NCBI GenBank assembly: GCA_910588245.1
Contig: CAJUQP010000004.1
Location: forward strand, 81,851-145,850
Reading direction: 5' to 3'
Length of the DNA stretch: 64,000 nucleotides
Source of the DNA: an uncultured Muribaculaceae bacterium
Lineage (GTDB): Bacteria > Bacteroidota > Bacteroidia > Bacteroidales > Muribaculaceae
The translations under genes were made by a program, and so were the position numbers. The notes under the pieces are model-generated. The model was given only the letters and a program-made list of their open reading frames with translations, made no database searches and was not told the DNA's origin. Position 1 is the stretch's first letter. Each line of letters starts with the position of its first letter. Of this stretch, positions 35,939 through 44,423 are shown one piece after another.

Positions 35939-38395
35939 ATGGCAGGACAACGCAGCAACAATAATGGAGGCTTCATCTCCGATCCATATGACATCGATCC
36001 ACAAGCCTCAAAAAAGATGGCTCGCAACCGCACTGTAGTGAAATGGCTTTGGGTTTCATTTCTCAGCCTCGGCGCCTTGATAGCCCTTTTCCTTCTACTT
36101 ATCTACAACGGAGTGATCGGCTACATGCCCCCGATCGAGGAACTTGAGGATCCACATGACAGGCTCGCATCAGTGGTGATAGCATCAGACGGCACCACAG
36201 AACTCGGCCGTTATTTCGCAGGAGCCGGCAACCGTGTCAACTCCGACTACAAGACGGTATCGCCACACGTAATCGACGCTTTGATAGCTACTGAAGACGA
36301 GCGCTACCTCGATCACTCCGGAATCGACTTCATCGCCCTCGGCCGTGCCGGCGTCAAAACGGTGCTCATGGGCGACAAATCGTCAGGAGGAGGATCGACC
36401 ATCACGCAGCAGCTTGCCAAGCAGCTATATTCAAGACCTTCGCAGAACATTCTGAAAAGGGCCATGCAGAAGCCTATCGAATGGATGATCGCCATAAAGC
36501 TCGAACGCTTCTATACGAAGCAGGAGATAATCAACATGTATCTCAACCGTTTCGATTTCCTCAACAACGCGGTCGGAATCAAGACCGCGGCCAATGTCTA
36601 CTTCAACAAAGAGCCCTCTGACCTTAAGGTAGAGGAAGCCGCGATGCTCGTGGGGATGCTCAAGAATCCGAGCTATTACAATCCTCTGCGACATGAGCAA
36701 CGCACACGCGAGCGACGCAACGTGGTGATCGATCAGATGGTAAAAGCCGGAAAGCTTTCCCAGGAAGAGGCGGATTCGCTCAAGCAGCTTCCTCTCGGAC
36801 TCGACTATCACAAGGTGGACCACCGCGAAGGGGGGGCACCTTATCTGCGCGAAGAGATACGCCACCTCATGAACGCCAAGAAACCGAAACGTCCGGAAAG
36901 ATCCGACTATAAAAGCAACCTCGCCTATATCCTGGCGATGGGACAATATAACACCGACTCCACACAATGGGAGGAGAATCCGCTCTACGGCTGGATCCTC
37001 AAGAATCCTAAGCCAGACGGCACATATTATGACATCTATACCGACGGTCTGCGCATCTACACCACTATTGACATACGCATGCAGCAATATGCCGAGGAGG
37101 CAGTCTACGAACATCTCGGAGGCACTCTCCAACCCGCTTTCGAGAAAGAGAAACGCGGACAGACCACAGGCCCCTACACCACCAACCCCGACGAGCTTAG
37201 CCGTTCGGGCGTGATGAACCTCATCAAGAACGCGATGAAGCAAACGGAGAGATGGAGAGTGCAGAAAAACGCAGGCATTGACGAGGCACAGATTGAGAAG
37301 ACTTTCCATACTCCATATAAGATGGATGTTTTCACATATGTGAAGGAGAACGGGAAATACCGTCCCGGCACCAAGACAGTGACCATGACCCCTTATGACT
37401 CCCTGCTATACATGAAATCCATACTACGCACAGGCATGATGAGCATGGATCCGCATAACGGTTATGTCAAGGCCTATGTGGGGGGACCGGATTTCAACTT
37501 CTTCCAGTATGACATGGTGTCGAGGGGGAAAAGGCAGATCGGCTCCACAGCCAAACCGTTCCTCTACACCCTTGCCATGGAACAGGACTTCACTCCATGC
37601 TCCATGTTCTCCAACACCCAGCCTACTTTCGGCAACTGGTCGCCGCGCAACTCCGGCAGTGCCCGCGTGGGCGAGATGGTCGATCTCCGATGGGCATTGA
37701 CCAACTCCAACAACTGGATATCCGCTCGCCTTGTCTACGCCCTTGGCGCCAAGAACCTCGCCAACAAGATGAGGATGTTTGGCGTCACCGGACATATCGA
37801 CGCTACCCTTCCACTGGCTCTCGGTACTGTCGACGTACCCGTAAAGGAGATGGTCGCAGCCTATTCAACTTTCGCAAACAAAGGCCTCAGGGTTGATCCT
37901 GTATTCGTCACAAGGATAGAGGATAACCAGGGAAATCTTATATATTCTGCCACGCCCCACCGCAGTGAGGTCACAAGCGAGAAAGCATATTACAAGATAC
38001 TCTCCATACTCCTCAATGTTGTTGACAGCGGTACGGCGGCAAGCCTGCGCGGCCGATACGGCATCAGCGCACAGATGGGGGGCAAGACCGGTACGACCAA
38101 CTCCAACTCAGACTCCTGGTTCATGGGATTCACCCCCGATCTGGTCACAGGTGTGTGGGTAGGAGGCGAGGAGCGCTACATCCACTTCAACACCATGGCG
38201 CTCGGACAAGGAGCACGTGCCGCACTACCTATCTATGGATTCTACATGCAGAAAGTATATGCCGACAGGAAACTCCCCTACTCGCAGGATACCCGTTTTG
38301 AGATACCCGCCGACATCAACGTCTGCGAGGGAGAGATCATAGAAGACTCAGGCGACTCCGTAGTGGAGGAGACCACAGAAGGCATCTTCGAATAA
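35939..38395 (+). CDS. Class A penicillin-binding protein (PBP1A type)
   Basis: 818-aa bifunctional peptidoglycan synthase. A cytosolic tail and one transmembrane helix (about 34-57) lead to a GT51 glycosyltransferase with the catalytic Glu119 in IATEDERYLDHSGID and the GGGSTITQQLAKQLY motif (150-164). The transpeptidase domain has Ser536-x-x-Lys539 (STAK), Ser590-Asn-Asn (SNN) and Lys716-Thr-Gly (KTGTTN). The first gene of an operon with def (15 nt later) and ettA (9 nt later), so wall synthesis and translation genes are linked. Confidence 0.95.
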   Translation: MAGQRSNNNGGFISDPYDIDPQASKKMARNRTVVKWLWVSFLSLGALIALFLLLIYNGVIGYMPPIEELEDPHDRLASVVIASDGTTELGRYFAGAGNRVNSDYKTVSPHVIDALIATEDERYLDHSGIDFIALGRAGVKTVLMGDKSSGGGSTITQQLAKQLYSRPSQNILKRAMQKPIEWMIAIKLERFYTKQEIINMYLNRFDFLNNAVGIKTAANVYFNKEPSDLKVEEAAMLVGMLKNPSYYNPLRHEQRTRERRNVVIDQMVKAGKLSQEEADSLKQLPLGLDYHKVDHREGGAPYLREEIRHLMNAKKPKRPERSDYKSNLAYILAMGQYNTDSTQWEENPLYGWILKNPKPDGTYYDIYTDGLRIYTTIDIRMQQYAEEAVYEHLGGTLQPAFEKEKRGQTTGPYTTNPDELSRSGVMNLIKNAMKQTERWRVQKNAGIDEAQIEKTFHTPYKMDVFTYVKENGKYRPGTKTVTMTPYDSLLYMKSILRTGMMSMDPHNGYVKAYVGGPDFNFFQYDMVSRGKRQIGSTAKPFLYTLAMEQDFTPCSMFSNTQPTFGNWSPRNSGSARVGEMVDLRWALTNSNNWISARLVYALGAKNLANKMRMFGVTGHIDATLPLALGTVDVPVKEMVAAYSTFANKGLRVDPVFVTRIEDNQGNLIYSATPHRSEVTSEKAYYKILSILLNVVDSGTAASLRGRYGISAQMGGKTGTTNSNSDSWFMGFTPDLVTGVWVGGEERYIHFNTMALGQGARAALPIYGFYMQKVYADRKLPYSQDTRFEIPADINVCEGEIIEDSGDSVVEETTEGIFE

Positions 38396-38410
38396 AAACT
38401 ATCAAAGATA

Positions 38411-38971
38411 ATGATACTTCCGATTTATTTATACGGTCATCCGGTGCTGCGCCAGGAGGCCGAGGACATTGAAAAAGACTATCCCGGGCTCGACAAGCTC
38501 GTCGACGACATGTTTGAGACCATGTATCATTCCGACGGAGTCGGCCTCGCGGCCCCACAGATCGGACTGCCTATAAGCGTGATCGTGATCGACGGAACTG
38601 TACTTGCCGACAAATTCCCCGAATGCGCCGACCTGAAGTTCGAACTCATAAATCCAGATCTCGAGATCATAGAGGACGGGGATCCCGTGACCCGCGAGGA
38701 GGGCTGCCTGTCGCTCCCGGGGATCTCCGAGCCCGTGAAACGCCACGAGCATGTGCGCCTCAACTGGCTCGACCGCGACTTCAACGAACATGAACAGGAA
38801 TTCTCCGGATTCGCCGCGAGGATCATCCAGCATGAGTTCGATCATCTTCTCGGCACGGTCTACACCGACCGCGTCTCGCCGATACGCAAGCAGCTCATCC
38901 GCACTAAACTCAACAACATCGCCAAAGGCAAGGTGAAATGTGACTATCGCACAAAATCTCTATCTAAATAA
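38411..38971 (+). CDS. def: Peptide deformylase
   Basis: 186 aa. Removes the formyl group from the initiator methionine of new proteins. All three motifs are present: GVGLAAPQIG (43-52), EEGCLSLPG with metal ligand Cys99, and HEFDH (His141, Glu142, His145). Second gene of the pbp1A-def-ettA operon. Cytosolic. Confidence 0.97.
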   Translation: MILPIYLYGHPVLRQEAEDIEKDYPGLDKLVDDMFETMYHSDGVGLAAPQIGLPISVIVIDGTVLADKFPECADLKFELINPDLEIIEDGDPVTREEGCLSLPGISEPVKRHEHVRLNWLDRDFNEHEQEFSGFAARIIQHEFDHLLGTVYTDRVSPIRKQLIRTKLNNIAKGKVKCDYRTKSLSK

Positions 38972-38980
38972 CAGCGCACA

Positions 38981-40663
38981 ATGGCCGACGACAAGAAAAT
39001 AATCTTCTCGATGGTGGGAGTAAGCAAAATCATACCCCCCCAGCGTCAGATTCTTAAAGACATCTATCTTTCGTTTTTCTATGGTGCGAAGATCGGCATC
39101 ATCGGTCTTAACGGCTCCGGAAAATCGACTCTTCTGAAAATAATCGCCGGAATAGACAAGAATTACCAGGGCAACGTGGTCTTCTCCCCCGGCTACTCCG
39201 TGGGATACCTCGAACAGGATCCGAAGCTCGACCCTGAGAAAACCGTAAAAGAAGTTGTTCAGGAAGGAGTGAAGCCAGTCATGGATCTCCTCCGCGAATA
39301 TGACGAAGTCAACAACGCCTTCGCCGACCCGGAGGTGCTTGAGGATCCGGATAAAATGGACGCCCTCATCAACCGTCAGGCAGAGCTTCAGGACAAGCTC
39401 GACGCCTGCGACGCCTGGAATATCGACAACAAACTTGAACGGGCCATGGACGCCCTGCGGTGTCCCCCCGATGACAAAAAGATATCTGTGCTCTCAGGAG
39501 GTGAACGGCGCCGCGTAGCTCTCTGCCGCCTGCTCCTACAGCAGCCCGACATCCTGCTCCTCGACGAGCCCACCAACCACCTTGATGCAGAGAGCATCGA
39601 CTGGCTTGAGCAGCATCTCCAGCAATATCCCGGTACAGTGATCGCCGTTACACACGACCGCTACTTCCTCGACCATGTGGCCGGCTGGATTCTTGAGCTC
39701 GACCGTGGAGAAGGGATTCCCTGGAAGGGAAACTACAGTTCCTGGCTCGACCAGAAGACAAAGCGCATGGCACAGGAGGAAAAACAGGCCAGCAAGCGCC
39801 GCAAGACCCTTGAGCGCGAGCTTGAATGGGTGCGGATGGCTCCAAAGGCCCGTCAAGCCAAGGGGAAGGCCCGACTGTCGAGCTACGACCGCCTGCTCAA
39901 TGAAGACCAGAAGGAACGGGAGGAGAAACTGGAGATATTCATCCCCAACGGTCCGCGCCTGGGAAACAAAGTGATCGAAGCACACAATCTCGCCAAGGCA
40001 TATGATGACCGCGCCCTCTTCACAGATCTGAACTTCATGCTACCTCCGAACGGCATCGTTGGCGTCATCGGTCCCAACGGAGCCGGCAAGACCACTCTGT
40101 TCCGCCTCATAATGGGTCTTGAGAAGCAAGACAAGGGAGACTTCGAGGTTGGCGAGACCGTTAAGATCGCATATGTAGACCAGAATCACAAAGACCTCTC
40201 CCCGGAGAAGACCGTGTATGAGGTGATTTCACAGGGAGTTGAGTCATTCAGAATGGGAGGCCGCGACATGAACGCACGCGCCTATCTGTCGAAATTCAAT
40301 TTCACAGGCGCTGACCAGGAGAAGAAGATCGGCGTGCTCTCCGGAGGCGAGCGCAACCGTCTGCATCTGGCCATGGCGCTCAAAGAGGAAGGGAACGTAC
40401 TACTTCTCGACGAGCCCACCAACGATATCGACGTCAACACATTACGTGCCCTTGAAGAGGGCCTTGAGAATTTTGCCGGATGCGCGGTTGTCGTAAGCCA
40501 CGACCGCTGGTTCCTCGACAGGATCGCCACCCATATCCTCGCTTTTGAGGGAGACAGTCAGGTGACGTTCTACGAAGGATCATACTCCGACTATGAGGAA
40601 TTCAAGAAGAAACGCGACGGAGTCGACACACCTCACCGCATTCGCTACCGCAAACTTGTGTGA
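38981..40663 (+). CDS. ettA: ABC-F protein, energy-dependent translational throttle EttA
   Basis: 560 aa with two ABC ATPase domains and no membrane part. Walker A motifs are GLNGSGKSTLLK in the first half and GPNGAGKTTLFR in the second; signature motifs are LSGGERRRVAL and LSGGERNRLHL, and both Walker B ends read LLLDEPTN. A P-site-tRNA-interaction linker rich in charged residues (about 245-320, ARQAKGKARLSSYDRLL) joins them. Known EttA binds the ribosomal E site and links translation to ADP/ATP ratio. Third gene of the operon; a bidirectional terminator follows. Confidence 0.93.
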   Translation: MADDKKIIFSMVGVSKIIPPQRQILKDIYLSFFYGAKIGIIGLNGSGKSTLLKIIAGIDKNYQGNVVFSPGYSVGYLEQDPKLDPEKTVKEVVQEGVKPVMDLLREYDEVNNAFADPEVLEDPDKMDALINRQAELQDKLDACDAWNIDNKLERAMDALRCPPDDKKISVLSGGERRRVALCRLLLQQPDILLLDEPTNHLDAESIDWLEQHLQQYPGTVIAVTHDRYFLDHVAGWILELDRGEGIPWKGNYSSWLDQKTKRMAQEEKQASKRRKTLERELEWVRMAPKARQAKGKARLSSYDRLLNEDQKEREEKLEIFIPNGPRLGNKVIEAHNLAKAYDDRALFTDLNFMLPPNGIVGVIGPNGAGKTTLFRLIMGLEKQDKGDFEVGETVKIAYVDQNHKDLSPEKTVYEVISQGVESFRMGGRDMNARAYLSKFNFTGADQEKKIGVLSGGERNRLHLAMALKEEGNVLLLDEPTNDIDVNTLRALEEGLENFAGCAVVVSHDRWFLDRIATHILAFEGDSQVTFYEGSYSDYEEFKKKRDGVDTPHRIRYRKLV

Positions 40664-40689
40664 AAAATAAACCCGTCGCAGACAATCTA

Positions 40690-40737
40690 AAAAGATCCGC
40701 CCTTGACATTGATTCCCATGTCAAGGGCGGATCTTTT
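40690..40737. terminator. Bidirectional terminator ettA / ddh
   Basis: A 19-nt arm (40690-40708, AAAAGATCCGCCCTTGACA) pairs perfectly with 40719-40737 around a 10-nt loop, with A and T runs at both ends, between convergent genes. Confidence 0.9.
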
Positions 40738-40759
40738 ATTTACCGGGCTTGCCGGACGA

Positions 40760-41671
40760 TCACACCAGATGTATCCACTTGTCACGATCACCGGGAAGAA
40801 GATCGATAACCGGAATCTCTATCATTGTGTAGCAACCGGGCACCTGACGCATGGCGGCGCGGGCTGCACAAACGAGCACCTGACCAGTAAGGGCAGGATT
40901 ATTGATCTTCATGTCAAACTCGAATAGCTGGTTCTGCGTCTTACCACTAACCCCTTTTCTCACAAGATTGACACCATGACCCATATCCTTCAGCGCATCG
41001 ACGCTGTCCACAAGCATGACGTGGGTTTCATCGGAAGCAAAATAGGGATCTGCCTTGATGGCGGCGGCTACCTTATCAAAATCATATCCGGGCAAAATCT
41101 CAACATACACCATGCGGCGGTGTATGCCCGTACCTACGGGGATGGTCATGGAAAGTGCCGCCTTGACACCCTCCACAGCCTTGACAGCCACTGTGTGGCC
41201 CATACTCATGCCGGGGCCGAAGTTTGTATAGGTGATTCCTTTGGGAGCGACCGCCTCAAGAAGAGCCCTGACTACAGAGTCACTTCCGGGATCCCATCCT
41301 GCGGAAATAACGCTCACCGTACCATTGGCACGCGCCACCTCGCCAAGAGTGGCGCGCAGATCCGCGATCTTAGTGTGTATGTCGAAACTGTCGACAGTGT
41401 TTATCCCTTTTTTCAGGCACTTCACGGCATTTTCCTCGACCTTCCGGGTAGGAGTGGCGAGAATCGCCACATCCACATCTTCAAGTTCGTCGATATCCGA
41501 CACGACAGGAATCTCCGCGGGAATATCGGCGCGGTCGCCGGCATTGCGGCGCACAACACCCGCCACTTTGAAATCGGGAGCCTCCAGGAGTGCCTGAAGA
41601 GTGAACTCCCCGATGTTGCCGTATCCGACTACGGCTGCTCTAATCTGTTTCATCTTCGTTGTCTTATTCAC
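40760..41671 (-). CDS. ddh: meso-Diaminopimelate dehydrogenase
   Basis: 303 aa. NADPH-dependent one-step conversion of tetrahydrodipicolinate to meso-diaminopimelate for lysine and peptidoglycan. The Rossmann motif VVGYGNIGEF lies near the N-terminus, followed by VAGVVRRN and VAILATPTRKVEENA; typical internal segments are SAGWDPGSDSVVRALLEAVAP and GPGMSMGHTVAVKA. Length and pattern match known Ddh (about 300-326 aa). A start at 41653 (MKQIRAAV) is the likelier alternative. Single gene with its own promoter box. Confidence 0.94.
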   Translation of the reverse strand: MNKTTKMKQIRAAVVGYGNIGEFTLQALLEAPDFKVAGVVRRNAGDRADIPAEIPVVSDIDELEDVDVAILATPTRKVEENAVKCLKKGINTVDSFDIHTKIADLRATLGEVARANGTVSVISAGWDPGSDSVVRALLEAVAPKGITYTNFGPGMSMGHTVAVKAVEGVKAALSMTIPVGTGIHRRMVYVEILPGYDFDKVAAAIKADPYFASDETHVMLVDSVDALKDMGHGVNLVRKGVSGKTQNQLFEFDMKINNPALTGQVLVCAARAAMRQVPGCYTMIEIPVIDLLPGDRDKWIHLV

Positions 41672-41723
41672 GCTTACACCGGCATAGGCCCGGCATATCG
41701 CGTCTATTTGATAAATTACACCA

Positions 41724-41731
41724 CAAAATTA
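41724..41731 (-). promoter_or_regulatory. -7 promoter box of ddh
   Basis: TAATTTTG on the minus strand, 53 nt before the first possible ddh start. Confidence 0.5.
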
Positions 41732-41753
41732 CTAATTATCCATAAAAAATGAG

Positions 41754-41761
41754 TAATTTTG
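41754..41761 (+). promoter_or_regulatory. -7 promoter box of the AAE-family transporter
   Basis: TAATTTTG, exact, giving a leader of about 130 nt. It lies only 23 bp from the divergent ddh box, so the two promoters may interfere. Confidence 0.5.
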
Positions 41762-41896
41762 CACTCGTTTTGAGAGGAGTTTTAATCTTCTTTCACCTCT
41801 GAAGGTAAAATCCACAGTGTTGTTTTCAAGGATCCTCAACAGATCCCCTTGGCATGAAACATCTTTAAGTCATCAAATTAATATCGGTTTTTATTT

Positions 41897-43591
41897 ATGG
41901 ATTGGTTGATCGATCTATTGAAGCCGGGAAACTTCTCGCTCGCGAGCACTATCCTGCTTTACTCATTCGTGATATTCGCCGGTATCTATCTCGGGAAGAT
42001 CAAGATACTCGGAGTGTCGCTGGGAGTGACGTTCGTGCTCTTTGTCGGGATCATACTCGGCCATTTCGGTTTCGGCGTGGAAGCCAACACGCTCCATTTC
42101 CTACGGGAATTCGGTCTTATCCTGTTTATCTTCTCCATAGGCATGCAGGTAGGACCAGGTTTCTTCTCCTCATTCAAAGAGGGTGGCATCACAATGAACA
42201 TGCTCGCAGTGCTGGGGATAGCCCTCAACGTCGTGATCATGCTCGCGATCTATTTCGCCCAGGGAGGCGCCTCGGGCATGACTTCAATCATTGAGATGAT
42301 TGGAGTCATGAGCGGAGCAGTGACCAACACCCCCGGACTCGGAGCAGCCCAGCAGACAGTACTTCAGATTCAGCCTGACGCCTACACCTCGAGCCAGGCC
42401 ATGTCGATGGGTTATGCAGCCGCCTATCCTCTCGGAGTTGTCGGAATCATCCTGACCATGATCCTCATAAAGAAAATTTTCAAGATCGACGTCAACAAAG
42501 AGATCGAGGAAATCGAGAACGAAAAGACGGATTCCACCCTCGCGCCTCACATGTGCTCGTTCAAAGTCACCAACGATCTCGTGTCAGGGCTCAACATGCA
42601 GAAGCTGCATACCCTAATATCATGCGAGTATATCTTCTCACGAATCGAGAAACCTGACGGCACTGTAATCGTACCCACCTCGAAAGACTGCATCGAACTC
42701 GGCGATGTTGTCCTCGCAGTCTGTGCCCTTCAGGACGAAGAGATATTCACCAGATTTATCGGACCCAAAATCGACAAACAGTGGCCAATGGACAAAGGGC
42801 CGGTTGTGTCGCGCCGCATTCTTGTCACCAAGACCGAATATAACGGTGTGAAGCTCGGCTCCCTCCGCCTGCATGCCGCGTATAAGCTCAATGTCACACG
42901 TGTGAACCGCGCAGGCGTCGATCTTATCGCAAGCCCTAACCTTCGTCTTCAGATGGGCGACCGCGTCACAGTGGTCGGGAAGATCGAGGACATCGAGCAT
43001 CTCGCCTCGCGCCTCGGCAACTCCATGAAACGCCTAAATGAGCCTAACCTTGTCACAATGTTCATCGGCATCTTCCTTGGCATCCTCCTCGGAAGCCTTC
43101 CCATCCAGTTCCCGGGCATGTCTGTGCCCATGAAACTTGGTCTTGCCGGAGGCCCCCTCGTTGTCGCCATCCTTATAAGTGCCTACGGACATAAGTTCCA
43201 TCTCGTCACCTATACCAATTCCTCCGCCAACCTTCTGCTACGCGAAATCGGAATATGCCTCTTCCTCGCTTCGGTCGGTATCGCGGCGGGCAAGGATTTC
43301 GCCGCGACAGTCTTCAATGTCCGCGGCGCGATGTGGGTAGGCTACGGATTCCTTATCACAGTCATTCCCCTCATCGTGGTCGGCTGCATAGCACGTGGCA
43401 AGTACAAGATGAATTATCTCTCGATAATAGGCATGATGAGCGGCGGATATACTGATCCCCCGGCGCTCGCATATGGCAACAAGGTGGCCAACAACGACGC
43501 CCCCGCCGTAGCATATTCCACTGTCTACCCGCTCACCATGTTCATGCGAGTGATCATGGCACAGGTGGTGGTGCTTTGTTTCCTATCCTGA
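41897..43591 (+). CDS. Putative transporter, AAE family (YidE/YbjL type)
   Basis: 564-aa inner-membrane protein. Two duplicated membrane halves (about 1-190 and 385-564), each with about five helices and a motif such as FGLILFIFSIGMQVGPGFF or IGICLFLASVGIAAGKDF, flank two TrkA_C-like regulatory domains (about 210-380; LGDVVLAVCALQDEE, GDRVTVVGKIEDIEHL). Aspartate:alanine exchanger relatives move amino acids or dicarboxylates. The substrate is unknown here. A terminator follows. Confidence 0.9.
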   Translation: MDWLIDLLKPGNFSLASTILLYSFVIFAGIYLGKIKILGVSLGVTFVLFVGIILGHFGFGVEANTLHFLREFGLILFIFSIGMQVGPGFFSSFKEGGITMNMLAVLGIALNVVIMLAIYFAQGGASGMTSIIEMIGVMSGAVTNTPGLGAAQQTVLQIQPDAYTSSQAMSMGYAAAYPLGVVGIILTMILIKKIFKIDVNKEIEEIENEKTDSTLAPHMCSFKVTNDLVSGLNMQKLHTLISCEYIFSRIEKPDGTVIVPTSKDCIELGDVVLAVCALQDEEIFTRFIGPKIDKQWPMDKGPVVSRRILVTKTEYNGVKLGSLRLHAAYKLNVTRVNRAGVDLIASPNLRLQMGDRVTVVGKIEDIEHLASRLGNSMKRLNEPNLVTMFIGIFLGILLGSLPIQFPGMSVPMKLGLAGGPLVVAILISAYGHKFHLVTYTNSSANLLLREIGICLFLASVGIAAGKDFAATVFNVRGAMWVGYGFLITVIPLIVVGCIARGKYKMNYLSIIGMMSGGYTDPPALAYGNKVANNDAPAVAYSTVYPLTMFMRVIMAQVVVLCFLS

Positions 43592-43624
43592 GGTGATCAC
43601 TCACATCTGATATTCAGGCATAAA

Positions 43625-43649
43625 ATGGCGCGGTCTCTGGCCGCGCCAT
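43625..43649 (+). terminator. Terminator of the AAE-family transporter gene
   Basis: ATGGCGCGG (43625-43633) pairs with CCGCGCCAT (43641-43649) around a 7-nt loop, followed by ATTTC. It is close to the start of the next gene (43675), so it may be only partly effective. Confidence 0.65.
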
Positions 43650-43674
43650 ATTTCGCTGATTCTTTAGCATACAT

Positions 43675-44331
43675 ATGGAAGAAACATTCTCATTCATCCT
43701 TGAAGTCATAGGCACTGTGGCGGCGGCCATAAGCGGGATCCGCCTCGCCGCCACAAAAAATTTTGACTGGTTCGGAGCCTATACAGTCGGACTCGTCACC
43801 GCCATCGGAGGGGGCACTCTCCGCGACGTTCTCCTTGACATCCCGGTGTTCTGGATGCAGACATGGTGGTATCTGGCCGTGACAGCCCTATCGCTCGCCA
43901 CCGTGATAGTTTTTAAGAAGATACTCGTGAGCAACGACAGAATCCTTTTTATCTTTGACAGCATCGGTCTAGCCCTGTTCTGCGTGATAGGCATCCACAA
44001 ATCGCTTGCCATCGATTATCCCATGTGGGTGGCAGCCGTCATGGGAATCATAACAGGAGCCTTCGGCGGAGTGATACGCGACATCCTCATCAATGAAGAA
44101 CCCCTGGTGTTCCGCAAGGATATATACGCGACAGCGTGTCTTGCCGGAGCCGTTGTATACTGGATAATACTCATTGCCGGGGGGTCATATCTCGCCCAGC
44201 AGCTCTGCTGTGCGGCAACAATAATCCTTCTGCGAGTGCTCGCGCTGAAATACAATCTGTCGCTCCCCGTGCTACATCCAAATGTCAATCCGGAAGCCAA
44301 AAGGAAGACGACTGAGGAAGTCGACCGATAG
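43675..44331 (+). CDS. TRIC-family cation channel (UPF0126, YicG type)
   Basis: 218 aa, about seven transmembrane helices. Two UPF0126 repeats are visible, each with a glycine hinge and an R-D motif: GLVTAIGGGTLRDVLLD near residue 37-53 and GIITGAFGGVIRDILIN near 124-140. Prokaryotic homologues of trimeric intracellular cation channels have this layout; selectivity for K+ or glycine has been suggested in relatives. The C-terminal tail is charged. Followed by a strong terminator. Confidence 0.9.
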   Translation: MEETFSFILEVIGTVAAAISGIRLAATKNFDWFGAYTVGLVTAIGGGTLRDVLLDIPVFWMQTWWYLAVTALSLATVIVFKKILVSNDRILFIFDSIGLALFCVIGIHKSLAIDYPMWVAAVMGIITGAFGGVIRDILINEEPLVFRKDIYATACLAGAVVYWIILIAGGSYLAQQLCCAATIILLRVLALKYNLSLPVLHPNVNPEAKRKTTEEVDR

Positions 44332-44357
44332 CCACTGACACAAGCTCCGTCATTATA

Positions 44358-44394
44358 ACACAGCCCCGCATCTTAACCTGATGCGGGGCTGTGT
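44358..44394. terminator. Bidirectional terminator TRIC gene / C10 peptidase gene
   Basis: ACACAGCCCCGCATC (44358-44372) pairs perfectly with GATGCGGGGCTGTGT (44380-44394) around a 7-nt loop, between convergent genes. Confidence 0.9.
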
Positions 44395-44423
44395 TGATTT
44401 ACAATCTCAGCAATGCCTGCACG

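Noticed and set aside
36431..37309. 292-codon antisense frame inside pbp1A
   Set aside because: Mirror frame of a GC-rich gene with all PBP motifs intact; no protein family pattern.
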